From the NCBI GenBank assembly GCA_052034005.1, contig JBPOJB010000004.1, forward strand, positions 1 to 64,000: 64,000 nt of DNA, given 5' to 3'. The stretch comes from JAAYDI01 sp052034005 (lineage in GTDB: Bacteria; Planctomycetota; Planctomycetia; Pirellulales; Pirellulaceae). Under the pieces are notes generated by a model, which was not told where the DNA came from, did not search any database, and saw nothing but the letters and a program-made list of their open reading frames with translations. Shown one piece after another: positions 18,979 through 30,773 of the stretch (its first letter is position 1; every line of letters begins with the position of its first letter). The position numbers were made by a program, and so were the translations under genes.

Positions 18979-19309
18979 GGATCGGGCCTTCGCCGATATC
19001 GCGGATGGTGACGGCTCGTATCGCCGATGGGCACGACACACGTACCCACGGAAACGTACTGCCGGAAGACCGCGTGTCAAATCGTCACTCGGACCAGGGG
19101 TTCGTTGATGCGGAATAGTCCGCCCAATACACCATGCCCGAGGGGACCGCCTGCTGCTTCGAGCCGGGAGACAGTCGGCGCCAGGGCGTGGCGGACGCGG
19201 CTGCTCCTCTCCGTGTCGGCCGGCGGTCGCACCGGGTGCCGCCAGCGTTTACAATGCCAACCGCAAGGACGAGAGAGCGTCCGGTGGATTCCAGGAGCCG
19301 AACCGCGTG
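18979..19309. other. Divergent intergenic region between PilZ and CDF genes
   Basis: No supported gene, RNA or terminator was seen. AGGAG at 19293-19297 probably serves the downstream CDF start. Promoters could not be placed with confidence. Confidence 0.4.
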
Positions 19310-20734
19310 ATGTCGCACGACCACACGATGGATCCGCAAAGCACAGCCGACCGTGAGAAGCGAAGAGTCGCTCTGTCGTCGCTCCTGGCCGCGGTCGCGC
19401 TGACCGCGCTCAAGCTGGCGATCGGATTGTGGACCAACAGCTTGGGAATCCTGTCCGAAGCAGCTCATTCCGGACTGGACCTGGTGGCGACCGCCATTAC
19501 GCTCTGGGCCGTGCGGATCTCGAGCCTGCCGGCCGATCAGCGGCACACGTACGGGCACGGCAAGTTCGAAAACGTGTCCGCCTTGGCGGAGACGCTGCTG
19601 TTGCTGGTCACCTGCCTGGGGATCGCATACGAGTCGCTGCGACGGCTGTTCTTTCTGGAACGTGTCGAGGTGGCGGCCAACGTCTGGGCCTTTCTCGTCG
19701 TGATCGTGTCGATCGGCGTCGATTTCTGGCGTTCGCGGGCGCTGAAGAAGGCGGCCCAGAAGCACCACAGTCAAGCGCTGGAGGCCGACGCCCTCCACTT
19801 CGCGACCGACATCTGGTCGTCGCTGGTCGTGCTGCTGGGATTGATCGGCGTGCGTGCGTGCGAGTCTTTCGGCGCGACCTGGCTCGAGCAGGCCGACACG
19901 GTGGCGGCCTTGGCGGTCGCGATGATCGTGGTCAGCGTCAGCGTCCGGCTCGGAAAGAAATCGCTCGACGATCTGCTCGACGCCGTTCCCGCGCACTTCC
20001 AGGAACAGGTGGTCGCTGCCGCATCGGGCGTCCCAGGTGTCCAGTCCGTGAGGCTGGTTCGCGTGCGGCGGAGCGGGCCGGAAGTGTTTGCCGATGTGAC
20101 GCTGAGCGTGGACCGTTCGGTGGCGCTCGAGCGGTCACACGAGATTGCCGACGCGGCCGAGGCGGCCGTGCGGCGAATCCATCCGCGGGCCGACGTGGTC
20201 GTGCATATCGAACCGGCCGCGGCCAGTGACGAGAGCCTCCTGACCACAATCCGCGTGGTCGCCGCCCGGCACCAGCTCGGTGCACATGGGATCCGAATCT
20301 ACGAAGTCGACCAGCGCCGGTCGCTGGAACTCCACCTGGAAATCGACGACTCGCTGTCGCTCGAAGAGGCCCACCGCCAGGCGACCGCGTTCGAGCAAGA
20401 GCTGCACGAGGCGGCCCCGGATATCGCGCGGATCGTCACGCACCTGGAACCGACCGGACACGCCTCGGCGACGCAACCGGCCGAGCCGGCCAGCACGCAC
20501 CAGGTCCAGATGGCCATTGAGAGTTTCTTCCGCACCAGCCAGGTCGCCGCCCGGCCCCATGACGTGCAAGTCCAACGGACCGGCTCCGAGCTGGCCGTTT
20601 CGTTCCACTGTACGCTCGACGCGCAAACCGCAATCATCGACGCCCATAAGCTGACCGAGCAGCTCGAGCAGTACCTGCGCAAGCGGTTGCCAAACCTGGG
20701 ACGCGTCGTGATCCATGTCGAGCCGTTCGAGTAA
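19310..20734 (+). CDS. Cation diffusion facilitator (CDF) metal exporter with extended cytoplasmic region
   Basis: The protein is 474 aa. Membrane helices occupy about residues 18-220 with the two metal-site motifs: HSGLD in helix 2 and HFATD in helix 5. RHTYGHGKFEN, typical of CDF proteins, lies between helices 2 and 3. The C-terminal cytoplasmic part is much longer than usual (about 250 residues) and appears to hold successive ferredoxin-like dimerisation repeats, seen in recurring (R)VV(I)H(V/I)EP segments. It exports Zn, Mn, Fe or a related divalent ion by proton antiport; specificity is not decidable. ATG 19310 lies directly after an alternative GTG. Confidence 0.92.
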   Translation: MSHDHTMDPQSTADREKRRVALSSLLAAVALTALKLAIGLWTNSLGILSEAAHSGLDLVATAITLWAVRISSLPADQRHTYGHGKFENVSALAETLLLLVTCLGIAYESLRRLFFLERVEVAANVWAFLVVIVSIGVDFWRSRALKKAAQKHHSQALEADALHFATDIWSSLVVLLGLIGVRACESFGATWLEQADTVAALAVAMIVVSVSVRLGKKSLDDLLDAVPAHFQEQVVAAASGVPGVQSVRLVRVRRSGPEVFADVTLSVDRSVALERSHEIADAAEAAVRRIHPRADVVVHIEPAAASDESLLTTIRVVAARHQLGAHGIRIYEVDQRRSLELHLEIDDSLSLEEAHRQATAFEQELHEAAPDIARIVTHLEPTGHASATQPAEPASTHQVQMAIESFFRTSQVAARPHDVQVQRTGSELAVSFHCTLDAQTAIIDAHKLTEQLEQYLRKRLPNLGRVVIHVEPFE

Positions 20735-20930
20735 TCGCACCGATCCAGGCTCGACGCGACACCGGAAGTCGTTCATCAATCCGGCCCTGCGTGCACTCCA
20801 GGACAGGGCCCTTGTGGGTGGTGCCTGCCATCGCGGGTTCGCCGGCGTCGCGATTGTCCGCCGCTCGAGCCGGCCCTATAAAGGAGGAGACGGCCTTGCA
20901 AGTTCCTCCCTTTGCAGATGGAGCAATGCC

Positions 20931-22421
20931 ATGACTTGCCACTCCCGGTCGGTGACGCGGCGGCGATTCCTGGTCCACGGGACTATGGCCGGGATCGGCC
21001 TGTGGTCCAGCGCGCGGCGGGCACACGCGGCGGCGACCGCGCCGGTCGTCAGGACGCTCGGCCGAACAGGCGTCCCCGTCACAACAATGGGGCTCGGCGG
21101 CCAGGCCAGCCTGCAATGGACCCCGGCGGGTGTTGATCCGGTGGAGATCATTGTCCAGGCGTACCAGCGTGGAGTGAACTACTTCGACACATCGAATGTG
21201 TATGACAAGAGCCAGTTGAACTACGGCGCCGCATTCCGGCGACTGGGGCTCGCACCCGGCCGGGAGAACTATGACGAACCCAGGCGGCGACGCGTGTTCG
21301 TGGCCAGCAAGACGATGCTGCGCATGGCCAAGGGACCGATGCCGGAGGGGCCGCGTGTCGAAGGGTCGCAAGGGCGGAGCATGCGCGCCGTTGATGACCT
21401 GAAACGCACGCTCACCCAGGTGTTCGGCGACGGGCAGGGCCATTATCCCGACGACGCCTACGTCGATCTGTTCCAGATCCATAACCTCAATTACCTGGAG
21501 GAAGTCGACGCCCTCTACATGGGTCTCGACAACACGGACCCGAAGGCGAACCAGATCGGTGCATTGGCAGCGCTGCGCGACTACCGCGACGGGACGAACC
21601 TGACCGGCCTGAACCCCAACGAGGAGCGGCGCATCCGCCACATCGGCATCACCGGCCACTTGAGTTCACCGGTGCTGATCGAATGCATCCAGCGCGACGA
21701 ACACCGACTGCTCGACACGCTGCTGGTGGCCGTCAACGCCAACGACCGGCGGTATTTCAACCATCAGTACAATGCGATCCCCGTCGCCGCGGCGAAAGGC
21801 ATGGGCATCATCGCCATGAAGGTCTTTGCGGATGGCGTCCTGTTCGGTCGAAAGGCGCAGTGGAATCACGACGAACCTGAAGTGATCCAGACGGTGGGTT
21901 CCAAATCCCTGGCGAGCACCCCGCTGCTGCAGTATTCGCTGTCGATACCGGGGGTCTCCACGGCGATCGTCGGGATCGGGCGCATCGATCAGGACGCCCG
22001 CCGCTGCCAGTTGCAGCAGAACCTGTACGCCGCCCAACGCGACGCACCACTCGACCAGCGGGAACTCCGCCAAGTGGAACAACTGGCGGCGTCCGTCCTC
22101 GAGGGCCGGACCAACTATTTCCAGTTGCCCGCCGTGCCGCTGGGCGCGCCGCGCAACACAACAATCCAATTAGTCGATGATTCCAGCGTCCGCGCGGTCC
22201 GCCTGTCCTGGCACATGGCCTTCGCCGCCGATGCGCCGATCACCCACTACAGCATCCACCGCGATGGCCGCGAGATCGGCCAGGTGCCGCATGTGCCGCA
22301 AGTGACGAAAACACCCTTCACGTTCGACGCACCCTACGCGGAAGGAAGCCACAGCTACTCGATCGCCACTGTCGATGCCCAAGGCCGCTCGGCCGACTCG
22401 GAAATGCTGGAATTGGCGTGA
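20931..22421 (+). CDS. Tat-exported aldo/keto reductase with C-terminal FN3-like domain
   Basis: The protein is 496 aa. ATG 20931 opens a twin-arginine signal (RSVTRRRFLVHG then an Ala-rich stretch). The AKR barrel retains the tetrad Asp86, Tyr91 (NYFDTSNVYD), Lys127 (VFVASKTM) and His184 (LFQIHNLN). Residues about 410-496 look like an FN3/beta-sandwich (VRAVRLSWHMAFAAD, ITHYSIHRDGREI). AKRs reduce carbonyls with NAD(P)H, and Tat export suggests folding with cofactor before transport. An earlier in-frame start near 20715 overlaps the previous gene and lacks signal features. Confidence 0.87.
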   Translation: MTCHSRSVTRRRFLVHGTMAGIGLWSSARRAHAAATAPVVRTLGRTGVPVTTMGLGGQASLQWTPAGVDPVEIIVQAYQRGVNYFDTSNVYDKSQLNYGAAFRRLGLAPGRENYDEPRRRRVFVASKTMLRMAKGPMPEGPRVEGSQGRSMRAVDDLKRTLTQVFGDGQGHYPDDAYVDLFQIHNLNYLEEVDALYMGLDNTDPKANQIGALAALRDYRDGTNLTGLNPNEERRIRHIGITGHLSSPVLIECIQRDEHRLLDTLLVAVNANDRRYFNHQYNAIPVAAAKGMGIIAMKVFADGVLFGRKAQWNHDEPEVIQTVGSKSLASTPLLQYSLSIPGVSTAIVGIGRIDQDARRCQLQQNLYAAQRDAPLDQRELRQVEQLAASVLEGRTNYFQLPAVPLGAPRNTTIQLVDDSSVRAVRLSWHMAFAADAPITHYSIHRDGREIGQVPHVPQVTKTPFTFDAPYAEGSHSYSIATVDAQGRSADSEMLELA

Positions 22422-22550
22422 GCGACTCGGCAGCCCATGGCTTCCGCGCGGGCGCGCCCCGGTGAGCGTCGATGGTCGCCGGATCATTCCGGCCTAGGCC
22501 CGCCTGCGCTGAGCTGCAGGTAGCCGATCCACGGTTCGCTTCAAGCGCGG

Positions 22551-22556
22551 TATACT
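22551..22556 (+). promoter_or_regulatory. Possible -10 element (TATACT)
   Basis: TATACT lies 10 bases before the GTG 22566 start. No good -35 hexamer is found 17 bases upstream, so this is only a weak suggestion and would imply an almost leaderless transcript. Confidence 0.2.
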
Positions 22557-22565
22557 TGAGCGGGT

Positions 22566-23387
22566 GTGTCGACGCTCATGTTCAGGTGGCCCATGCGGAT
22601 GCGGTGGTGGAAATCTCGCCGTTGGGAAGAGCGCGCCTGGCGGCTGTTCAGGACGCGCTTTCTCCGAGACGCGCAATTGCCAGAGACCCAGCAGCAGATC
22701 GACGGTCAGCTTGCCGAGAAAATCGCGCATCTTGCGCCGGCGGCTGATAAGCAGGGCAAGCTGCACCGCGTCGTCCAGCAAGCGTCCGAATTGTGGGCCA
22801 ACCGGTCGAAGCTCCGCAAGTCCGACATCGCGTTGTTGGCAGCCGCACTGCTCTATTTCATCAGCCCGCTGGATGCGATCCCCGACCTGCTGCCCGGCAT
22901 CGGGTATGTGGACGATATCATCGTGGTGTCAGCGATCGTCGCGCTGGTGGCGCGCGGCGTGTCGGCATTGAGCGCGCACACGAAGCATCAGCTCGAGGCG
23001 TGGCTTGACGAGCGGACCGACGTTGTGATCCAACGCCTGGACGAGACGGCGGCCAGCGGCATCCGGAAGGCGGTCATGGCGGTGACGATCGGGCTCTGGG
23101 GCACGACGACGGCGGCGGCCGTCTCGCTGTCCGTGGCCACCGCGATCGGCGGCTATTCGATCGAGTGGTTGGCGTACGTCGTGGCATCCACGGCATTGGT
23201 CATCGCCTGCAACGCAGGCACTGCGGCGCATTACTGGCGTGCATACCGCAAGCTCGACGGCGCATGGCAACAGCGCCTGCGCGGGCTGGTGGCTGCCAGG
23301 CTCTCGCGACGACACCTGGTCATGCTCGGCTTGCCGGTGCTGGTGCTGATCGCTCTGGGGATCGCGCGGCTGCTGATCTCGCTCTGA
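22566..23387 (+). CDS. YkvA/DUF1232 family membrane protein
   Basis: The protein is 273 aa from GTG 22566, or about 269 aa from ATG 22578. The DUF1232 core lies at about 85-120, with ALLYFISPLDAIPDLLPG and the following YVDD. Three further hydrophobic segments come after it (about 163-183, 193-213 and 252-272), giving more membrane helices than the short YkvA proteins have. The family's molecular function is unknown; members are small membrane proteins. The N-terminal 50 residues are basic and cytoplasmic in appearance. The gene stands alone between the AKR and histidine-kinase genes. Confidence 0.8.
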   Translation: MSTLMFRWPMRMRWWKSRRWEERAWRLFRTRFLRDAQLPETQQQIDGQLAEKIAHLAPAADKQGKLHRVVQQASELWANRSKLRKSDIALLAAALLYFISPLDAIPDLLPGIGYVDDIIVVSAIVALVARGVSALSAHTKHQLEAWLDERTDVVIQRLDETAASGIRKAVMAVTIGLWGTTTAAAVSLSVATAIGGYSIEWLAYVVASTALVIACNAGTAAHYWRAYRKLDGAWQQRLRGLVAARLSRRHLVMLGLPVLVLIALGIARLLISL

Positions 23388-23712
23388 TCGGAGTTGGCCG
23401 ATCGGCCGCCGCCAGCGCGGCATTGTCGCTACAACCAGCCGATCCCGTTCCGCCGGACCGGAGGCGTCTGGAACGGTTGTAACGGCTCGGTCAATCAGGG
23501 GCGAGCGTCGATCCTGCTCGCCGTTTCGCGGCGGCCGGCCGGCAATCACTCGACGTTCATAACCTACGTTTGGAAGATGTGAACGCGACTCGGGTTCTTG
23601 GGCCGTGCCGCGCGGCCGGGTTGCGCTGGTCATGCGAGCGCGGCCGGCGATCCGCCCGCAGCGGGGGGCAGGCTGTCGTGTCGAGCGTATCCCATAGGGA
23701 GGGTCCGCGATC
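23388..23712. other. Intergenic region with one short stem-loop
   Basis: A 7-bp stem (GGCGAGC at 23500-23506, complement at 23516-23522) is followed by GTTT. It is a weak candidate terminator for the YkvA-family gene. AGGGAGG at about 23696-23702 is the ribosome-binding site for the GTG start at 23713. Nothing else is recognised. Confidence 0.4.
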
Positions 23713-26547
<2,835 letters not shown>

Positions 26548-26566
26548 TCTCCCAGGAGGCCCGAGC

Positions 26567-28171
26567 ATGCCCCGGCCATACGGCAGCCAGCACCACAACC
26601 AAGACTTCGCGCGGCAACCGCCTCCGGCACTCCTGCGGGTGCTCGTCGTCGATGACGACCCCGCCGACCTGCGCCTGATCTCCCGAATCACTTCGACCGC
26701 GGGTTATGAAGTCCGCCAGGCGCGGAACGGCCAGGAGGCGGTGGGCCGAGTGCTGGATGACTGCCCCGACCTGGTCGTCACCGATTGGGACATGCCGGGC
26801 CTGGACGGCGTGCAGTTGTGCCAGCAGCTGCGCACCTTGGATGTCCCGTTCTATGTGTACGTGTTGCTGCTGACGGCCAAGTCGCGCCCGCAGGAGCTGG
26901 TGCAGGCCCTGGAGGCGGGAGCCGATGACTTCATCTCGAAGCCGATCAGCCCGGCTGTGCTGCTGGCGCGTTTGAAGGCGGGCGCGCGGACCGTGGTCAT
27001 GGAACGTTCCTTGCGGCGTCTTAGCCAGTCAGACCCGCTCACGGGCGCGCTGAATCGCCGCGCGTTCTATGAACGGTTGACATCCGAATGGGATAAGGCC
27101 GCGCGCGACGGCAAACCGCTTTCGTGCGTCATGATCGACCTGGATTTCTTCAAGCGGCTGAACGACTCGTTCGGCCATGTCGCCGGCGATACGATGCTGC
27201 AAGCTGTCGTTCATCTGTTCCAAAGCGCTTGCGGACCCCTGGATGCTGTCGCCCGCCTCGGCGGCGAAGAGTTCTGTGTGCTGCTGGTCGACGCCGACGA
27301 AACCACAGCCACACGGTGGGCGGAGAGCATGGTGTCCGCGCTCGCCCAGCAGCGTGTTCCGTTCCACGACCAGGTGTTGACCGCCAGCGCGAGCTTCGGC
27401 GTGGCGACACGGATGCCGGACATGACCGCACCCGAAGCCCTCGTGCAACAAGCTGACCAGGCCTTGAGCATCGCCAAGGAGTCCGGGCGCAGTCGGGTCG
27501 TCGCGTTCCGGCGCCTGACGACCGCCGCGCCCGATGGCACGCCCGCGGCAGCCGTGCCGGATCCTTGGGAGCAGGTCCTGGCGCGCGATGTCATGGCTCC
27601 CGCGCTGTACACGCCCCATCAGGACGATACGGTGGCCCAGGTTGCCGACCTGTTCCTGCAGCTGCGGATCGACGCGGCGCCGGTGGTCGACGGTGCCGGC
27701 CGGTTGGTCGGCGTCGTATCGGAAGGCGATCTCCTGAGCGCGGCTACCGCCCATCGGCTCCTGGACGTGCCCATCCGACACTGCATGAAGACGATCGTCG
27801 TTCAGTATTCCGAAGACGTGCCGGCGATCGACGTCTATCGATTCCTTTCCCGCGCGGCCGTGCCTCGTGTGATCGTCGTTCGGCAGGGGCAGCCGACGGG
27901 GGTCATCAGCCGGTCCACGCTGCTGCGGTGGCTCCGCAATTGGGTCATGCTTCGTCCACGCAGTGCGGACGGCGATGTGCTGTCCATCTCGGCGCGCGCC
28001 GCCGGAATTCTCCGGGCTGCTGACGCGGCCTCCGATCGCCTGCTGGCGCTCCGCCAGGAAGTGGCCGCGGCCGGATGCGATCTCGTGCCCTGCGCGGTGG
28101 CTGAGGCCTCGCGGCTGGAAGAGATCATCTGCGACATGCTGGCCCACTGCCGCGGCCGCGACCACCTGTGA
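26567..28171 (+). CDS. Response regulator with REC, GGDEF and paired CBS domains (diguanylate cyclase)
   Basis: The protein is 534 aa with AGGAGG before ATG 26567. The REC domain (about 24-140) has acidic pair DDD and acceptor Asp73 (VVTDWDMPG). The GGDEF domain (about 155-310) has intact GGEEF at 232-236, so it should make c-di-GMP. The usual inhibitory RxxD site upstream reads GPLD, lacking the Arg. Two CBS domains follow (about 340-460, starting DVMAPALYTPHQ), which could bind adenylates; a helical tail ends the protein. Organisation with the upstream hybrid kinase suggests phosphotransfer from the Hpt domain to this receiver. The CBS pair may add energy-state control. Confidence 0.92.
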   Translation: MPRPYGSQHHNQDFARQPPPALLRVLVVDDDPADLRLISRITSTAGYEVRQARNGQEAVGRVLDDCPDLVVTDWDMPGLDGVQLCQQLRTLDVPFYVYVLLLTAKSRPQELVQALEAGADDFISKPISPAVLLARLKAGARTVVMERSLRRLSQSDPLTGALNRRAFYERLTSEWDKAARDGKPLSCVMIDLDFFKRLNDSFGHVAGDTMLQAVVHLFQSACGPLDAVARLGGEEFCVLLVDADETTATRWAESMVSALAQQRVPFHDQVLTASASFGVATRMPDMTAPEALVQQADQALSIAKESGRSRVVAFRRLTTAAPDGTPAAAVPDPWEQVLARDVMAPALYTPHQDDTVAQVADLFLQLRIDAAPVVDGAGRLVGVVSEGDLLSAATAHRLLDVPIRHCMKTIVVQYSEDVPAIDVYRFLSRAAVPRVIVVRQGQPTGVISRSTLLRWLRNWVMLRPRSADGDVLSISARAAGILRAADAASDRLLALRQEVAAAGCDLVPCAVAEASRLEEIICDMLAHCRGRDHL

Positions 28172-28343
28172 GCCTGGCCGCGGCGGTGAATGGTCCCGGC
28201 CGTCTGGTCGATCCCGGCCAGCCTCTCCGCCACCCGCCGCGGCAGGCGATTGCCAAGGCCTGCAGCACAGGCGATCATGGTGTGCGGGCGCCGGTGCGTC
28301 GGGGAACGAAACCCCGCCGAGAGTCCTTCCAGGAGCTGCTGCC

Positions 28344-30683
28344 ATGTCACGATCGATGATGCCGGGATTCGCGTGGTGGATGGGGTTGTGCACGTTGCTG
28401 CTGGCGCGCACCGCGCTGGCTCAGCCGGATGGCAAGACGCTGATCGAGTGGCGGTTCGACACGGCGGGCGACTTCCGCGGCTGGACGATCGGCAGCCTGG
28501 TGGCCGACGGCCAGGTGCGTGACGGAGCGTTGCACGGGCGCGCGATTGGCGACGATCCTATCATCATCGGTCCCGTGTTCGAGATCCCGGCCGCCGCGAC
28601 GCAATATGTGGAATTCTGCGTGAAGGGCTCGGCCCCGGCTCTGGCCGAGCTGTACTGGACCGAGACGCTGGAGGGCCAGTACGGCGGGTTCAGCGCGCAG
28701 AAACACCGGATGTTCCACACGCACGGCGACGGCCAGTGGCACGTCTATCGCATCTGGCCGTTCTGGCAGGCGGCCAAGAAGATCATCCGCCTGCGGTTCG
28801 ATCCGCCCAATGCCGGCGAGTTTGATCTGCGGTGGGTCCGGGTCGTGGAAGCGCCCACCCGCGCGACCTCGCAGGCCACTCGGTGGGAGGAAGCCGATAT
28901 CCGCGCACAGTGGATCGAGTCTGGCGACGTGGCGGAACGCGCGCAAGGGCCGATCCTGCTGAGTCCGTTGCTGTCGATCCGCGCGACGGAGTATCCGTTC
29001 GTGTGCGTGCGGATGGCGACTCGCAGCGCCGCCAGTGGCCGGCTCTTCTATGTCTCCAGCAACCGGTTCGGCTGGCAGGATGTGACGTTTTCGCTGCGCC
29101 CGGATGGCCGAGTGCACTCGTATAACCTGGCGGTCGGCAGGCTGCAGGCGTGGCGGGACGACATCCTGTTGCTCGGCCTGCAACTGCCCGGCGGCCCGGA
29201 CGATCAGACGCGAATCGAGTCCGTGGAAGTCGCGTCCGAAGCGCGCGGGCCCGCCGACATCGAAGTCGTCTATTTCGGACCGACGGAGGGCGTGCAACGC
29301 GCCGGACGGCCCACATCCGTGACCTGCACGCTCCAGAACCTTGGCGGCCGGACCGCGGAGCACGTGACCGCCACGCTCCAGGTCGGCCGCGACGTCCAAG
29401 TGCTTGACGGCGCCGACAAGACGATCGAGCACCTGTCGTTGCACCAGCCTCAGACGGTTCAGTGGCAGGTGCGTTCAGATCGGGTGGGCAAGCTCGATTT
29501 GCGAGTGCAGGTGTCGGCCGCGGGGTCCGACACTGTCTCGGCGACGGCCGCGCTGGATCTGACCAGGCCGCCCGACCTGCCGCCGACCGATTACGTCCCG
29601 GAACCGCAGCCGGTCAAGAGCGACTACGAGATCGGCGCATTCTATTTTCCCGGCTTCCCCACCATGGAGAAGTGGCAGCCCATCCTACCCTGGCCCAATC
29701 GCAAACCGATCCTGGGTTGGTATGACGAGTCGAACCCGGAATGCGCTGATTGGCAGATCAAGTGGGCCGTCGAGCACGGCATTGACTTCTACATGGTCGA
29801 CTGGTACTGGTGCCAGGGCCGCCGCCAGCTGGACCACTGGCTCCACAACGCGTACGGGAAAGCACGGTACAAGAAGTACCTGAAATGGTGCGTCATGTGG
29901 GCGAACCACAACCCGCCCGACACGCACTCGGCCGACGATTGGCGCAACGTCACGCAATACTGGATCGACCACTACTTCCACACGCCCGAGTACTATCGCA
30001 TTGACAACCGGCCGGCCGTGTTCATCTGGGCGCCGCACAACGTGCGCCACGATCTTGGCGGGGGGGACGAGGCGGCCAGGTTGTATGCCATGTCGCAGGA
30101 GATGGCCAAGGCAGCGGGCCTGCCGGGGATCTACTTCGTCGCCATGAGCGGGCATGACAGCCCCGAGTCCACGAAGCAACGCATCCAGGAGGGCTTCGAG
30201 GCCGCGACGACTTATCACAGCTTCCAGCTCGCATGGCAGCGTGCGCAGAGCGACCGGTTCCCCTATGCCAGCCTGCTCGACACGTGCCCCGACTTGTGGC
30301 GCGATGCCCAGCAATCCGCCGCGGGACTGCTCTACCTGCCGATCGTCGACACCGGCTGGGATCCGCGGCCGTGGCACGGCGAGAAGACGATGGTGGCCGA
30401 AGGCCGCACACCGGAGCTGTTCGGCCAGCTCTGTCGGCTCGGCCGGCAGTTCGCCGACGAGCACGGCAAGAAGATCATCCTGCTTGGGCCGGTCAACGAG
30501 TGGGGCGAAGGCAGCTACATCGAACCGTACGCCCAGTACGGATTCCAGGATCTCGACCAGCTGCGCGCGGCGTTCTGCGAACCGGGCGACTGGCCGCCGA
30601 ACGTGATCCCGGCCGACGTCGGGCTCGGGCCGTACGACCTGCCGGCGCCGGCCGCGCAGGCCGCGGGCGAGCCCGAGCGTTGA
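28344..30683 (+). CDS. Secreted GH99-like/WbsX-family protein
   Basis: The protein is 779 aa. ATG 28344 follows AGGAG and opens a signal peptide (MMPGFAWWMGLCTLLLAR). Residues about 30-410 are beta-rich, with two carbohydrate-binding-like sandwiches and a CARDB-like segment. The C-terminal 350 residues match the WbsX/GH99-like barrel: EIGAFYFPGFPTMEKW, HGIDFYMVDWYWCQG, RPAVFIWAPHN and a late LLGPVNEWGEGSYIEP carrying candidate catalytic Glu residues. GH99 relatives are endo-acting alpha-mannosidases; WbsX proteins lie in polysaccharide loci. Substrate is unassigned. It heads the long plus-strand run of secreted hydrolases. Confidence 0.82.
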   Translation: MSRSMMPGFAWWMGLCTLLLARTALAQPDGKTLIEWRFDTAGDFRGWTIGSLVADGQVRDGALHGRAIGDDPIIIGPVFEIPAAATQYVEFCVKGSAPALAELYWTETLEGQYGGFSAQKHRMFHTHGDGQWHVYRIWPFWQAAKKIIRLRFDPPNAGEFDLRWVRVVEAPTRATSQATRWEEADIRAQWIESGDVAERAQGPILLSPLLSIRATEYPFVCVRMATRSAASGRLFYVSSNRFGWQDVTFSLRPDGRVHSYNLAVGRLQAWRDDILLLGLQLPGGPDDQTRIESVEVASEARGPADIEVVYFGPTEGVQRAGRPTSVTCTLQNLGGRTAEHVTATLQVGRDVQVLDGADKTIEHLSLHQPQTVQWQVRSDRVGKLDLRVQVSAAGSDTVSATAALDLTRPPDLPPTDYVPEPQPVKSDYEIGAFYFPGFPTMEKWQPILPWPNRKPILGWYDESNPECADWQIKWAVEHGIDFYMVDWYWCQGRRQLDHWLHNAYGKARYKKYLKWCVMWANHNPPDTHSADDWRNVTQYWIDHYFHTPEYYRIDNRPAVFIWAPHNVRHDLGGGDEAARLYAMSQEMAKAAGLPGIYFVAMSGHDSPESTKQRIQEGFEAATTYHSFQLAWQRAQSDRFPYASLLDTCPDLWRDAQQSAAGLLYLPIVDTGWDPRPWHGEKTMVAEGRTPELFGQLCRLGRQFADEHGKKIILLGPVNEWGEGSYIEPYAQYGFQDLDQLRAAFCEPGDWPPNVIPADVGLGPYDLPAPAAQAAGEPER

Positions 30684-30773
30684 AACATACGATTCACCGT
30701 TACAGCATTTACCTGATCCGCGCGCGGGGCGGTCCAGACCCGCGCCTCACCGACGCAGAAAGCCGCGCACTCG

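Noticed and set aside
20880..20925. AAAGGAGGA / TCCTCCCTTT inverted repeat as a riboswitch-like element before the AKR gene
   Set aside because: The stem is short and imperfect, no known riboswitch core is visible, and the Shine-Dalgarno-like part is too far (about 50 bases) from the start codon.
28172..28343. Upstream in-frame extension of the GH99-like protein reaching into the GGDEF gene
   Set aside because: It overlaps a real gene in another frame and would hide the signal peptide at 28344.
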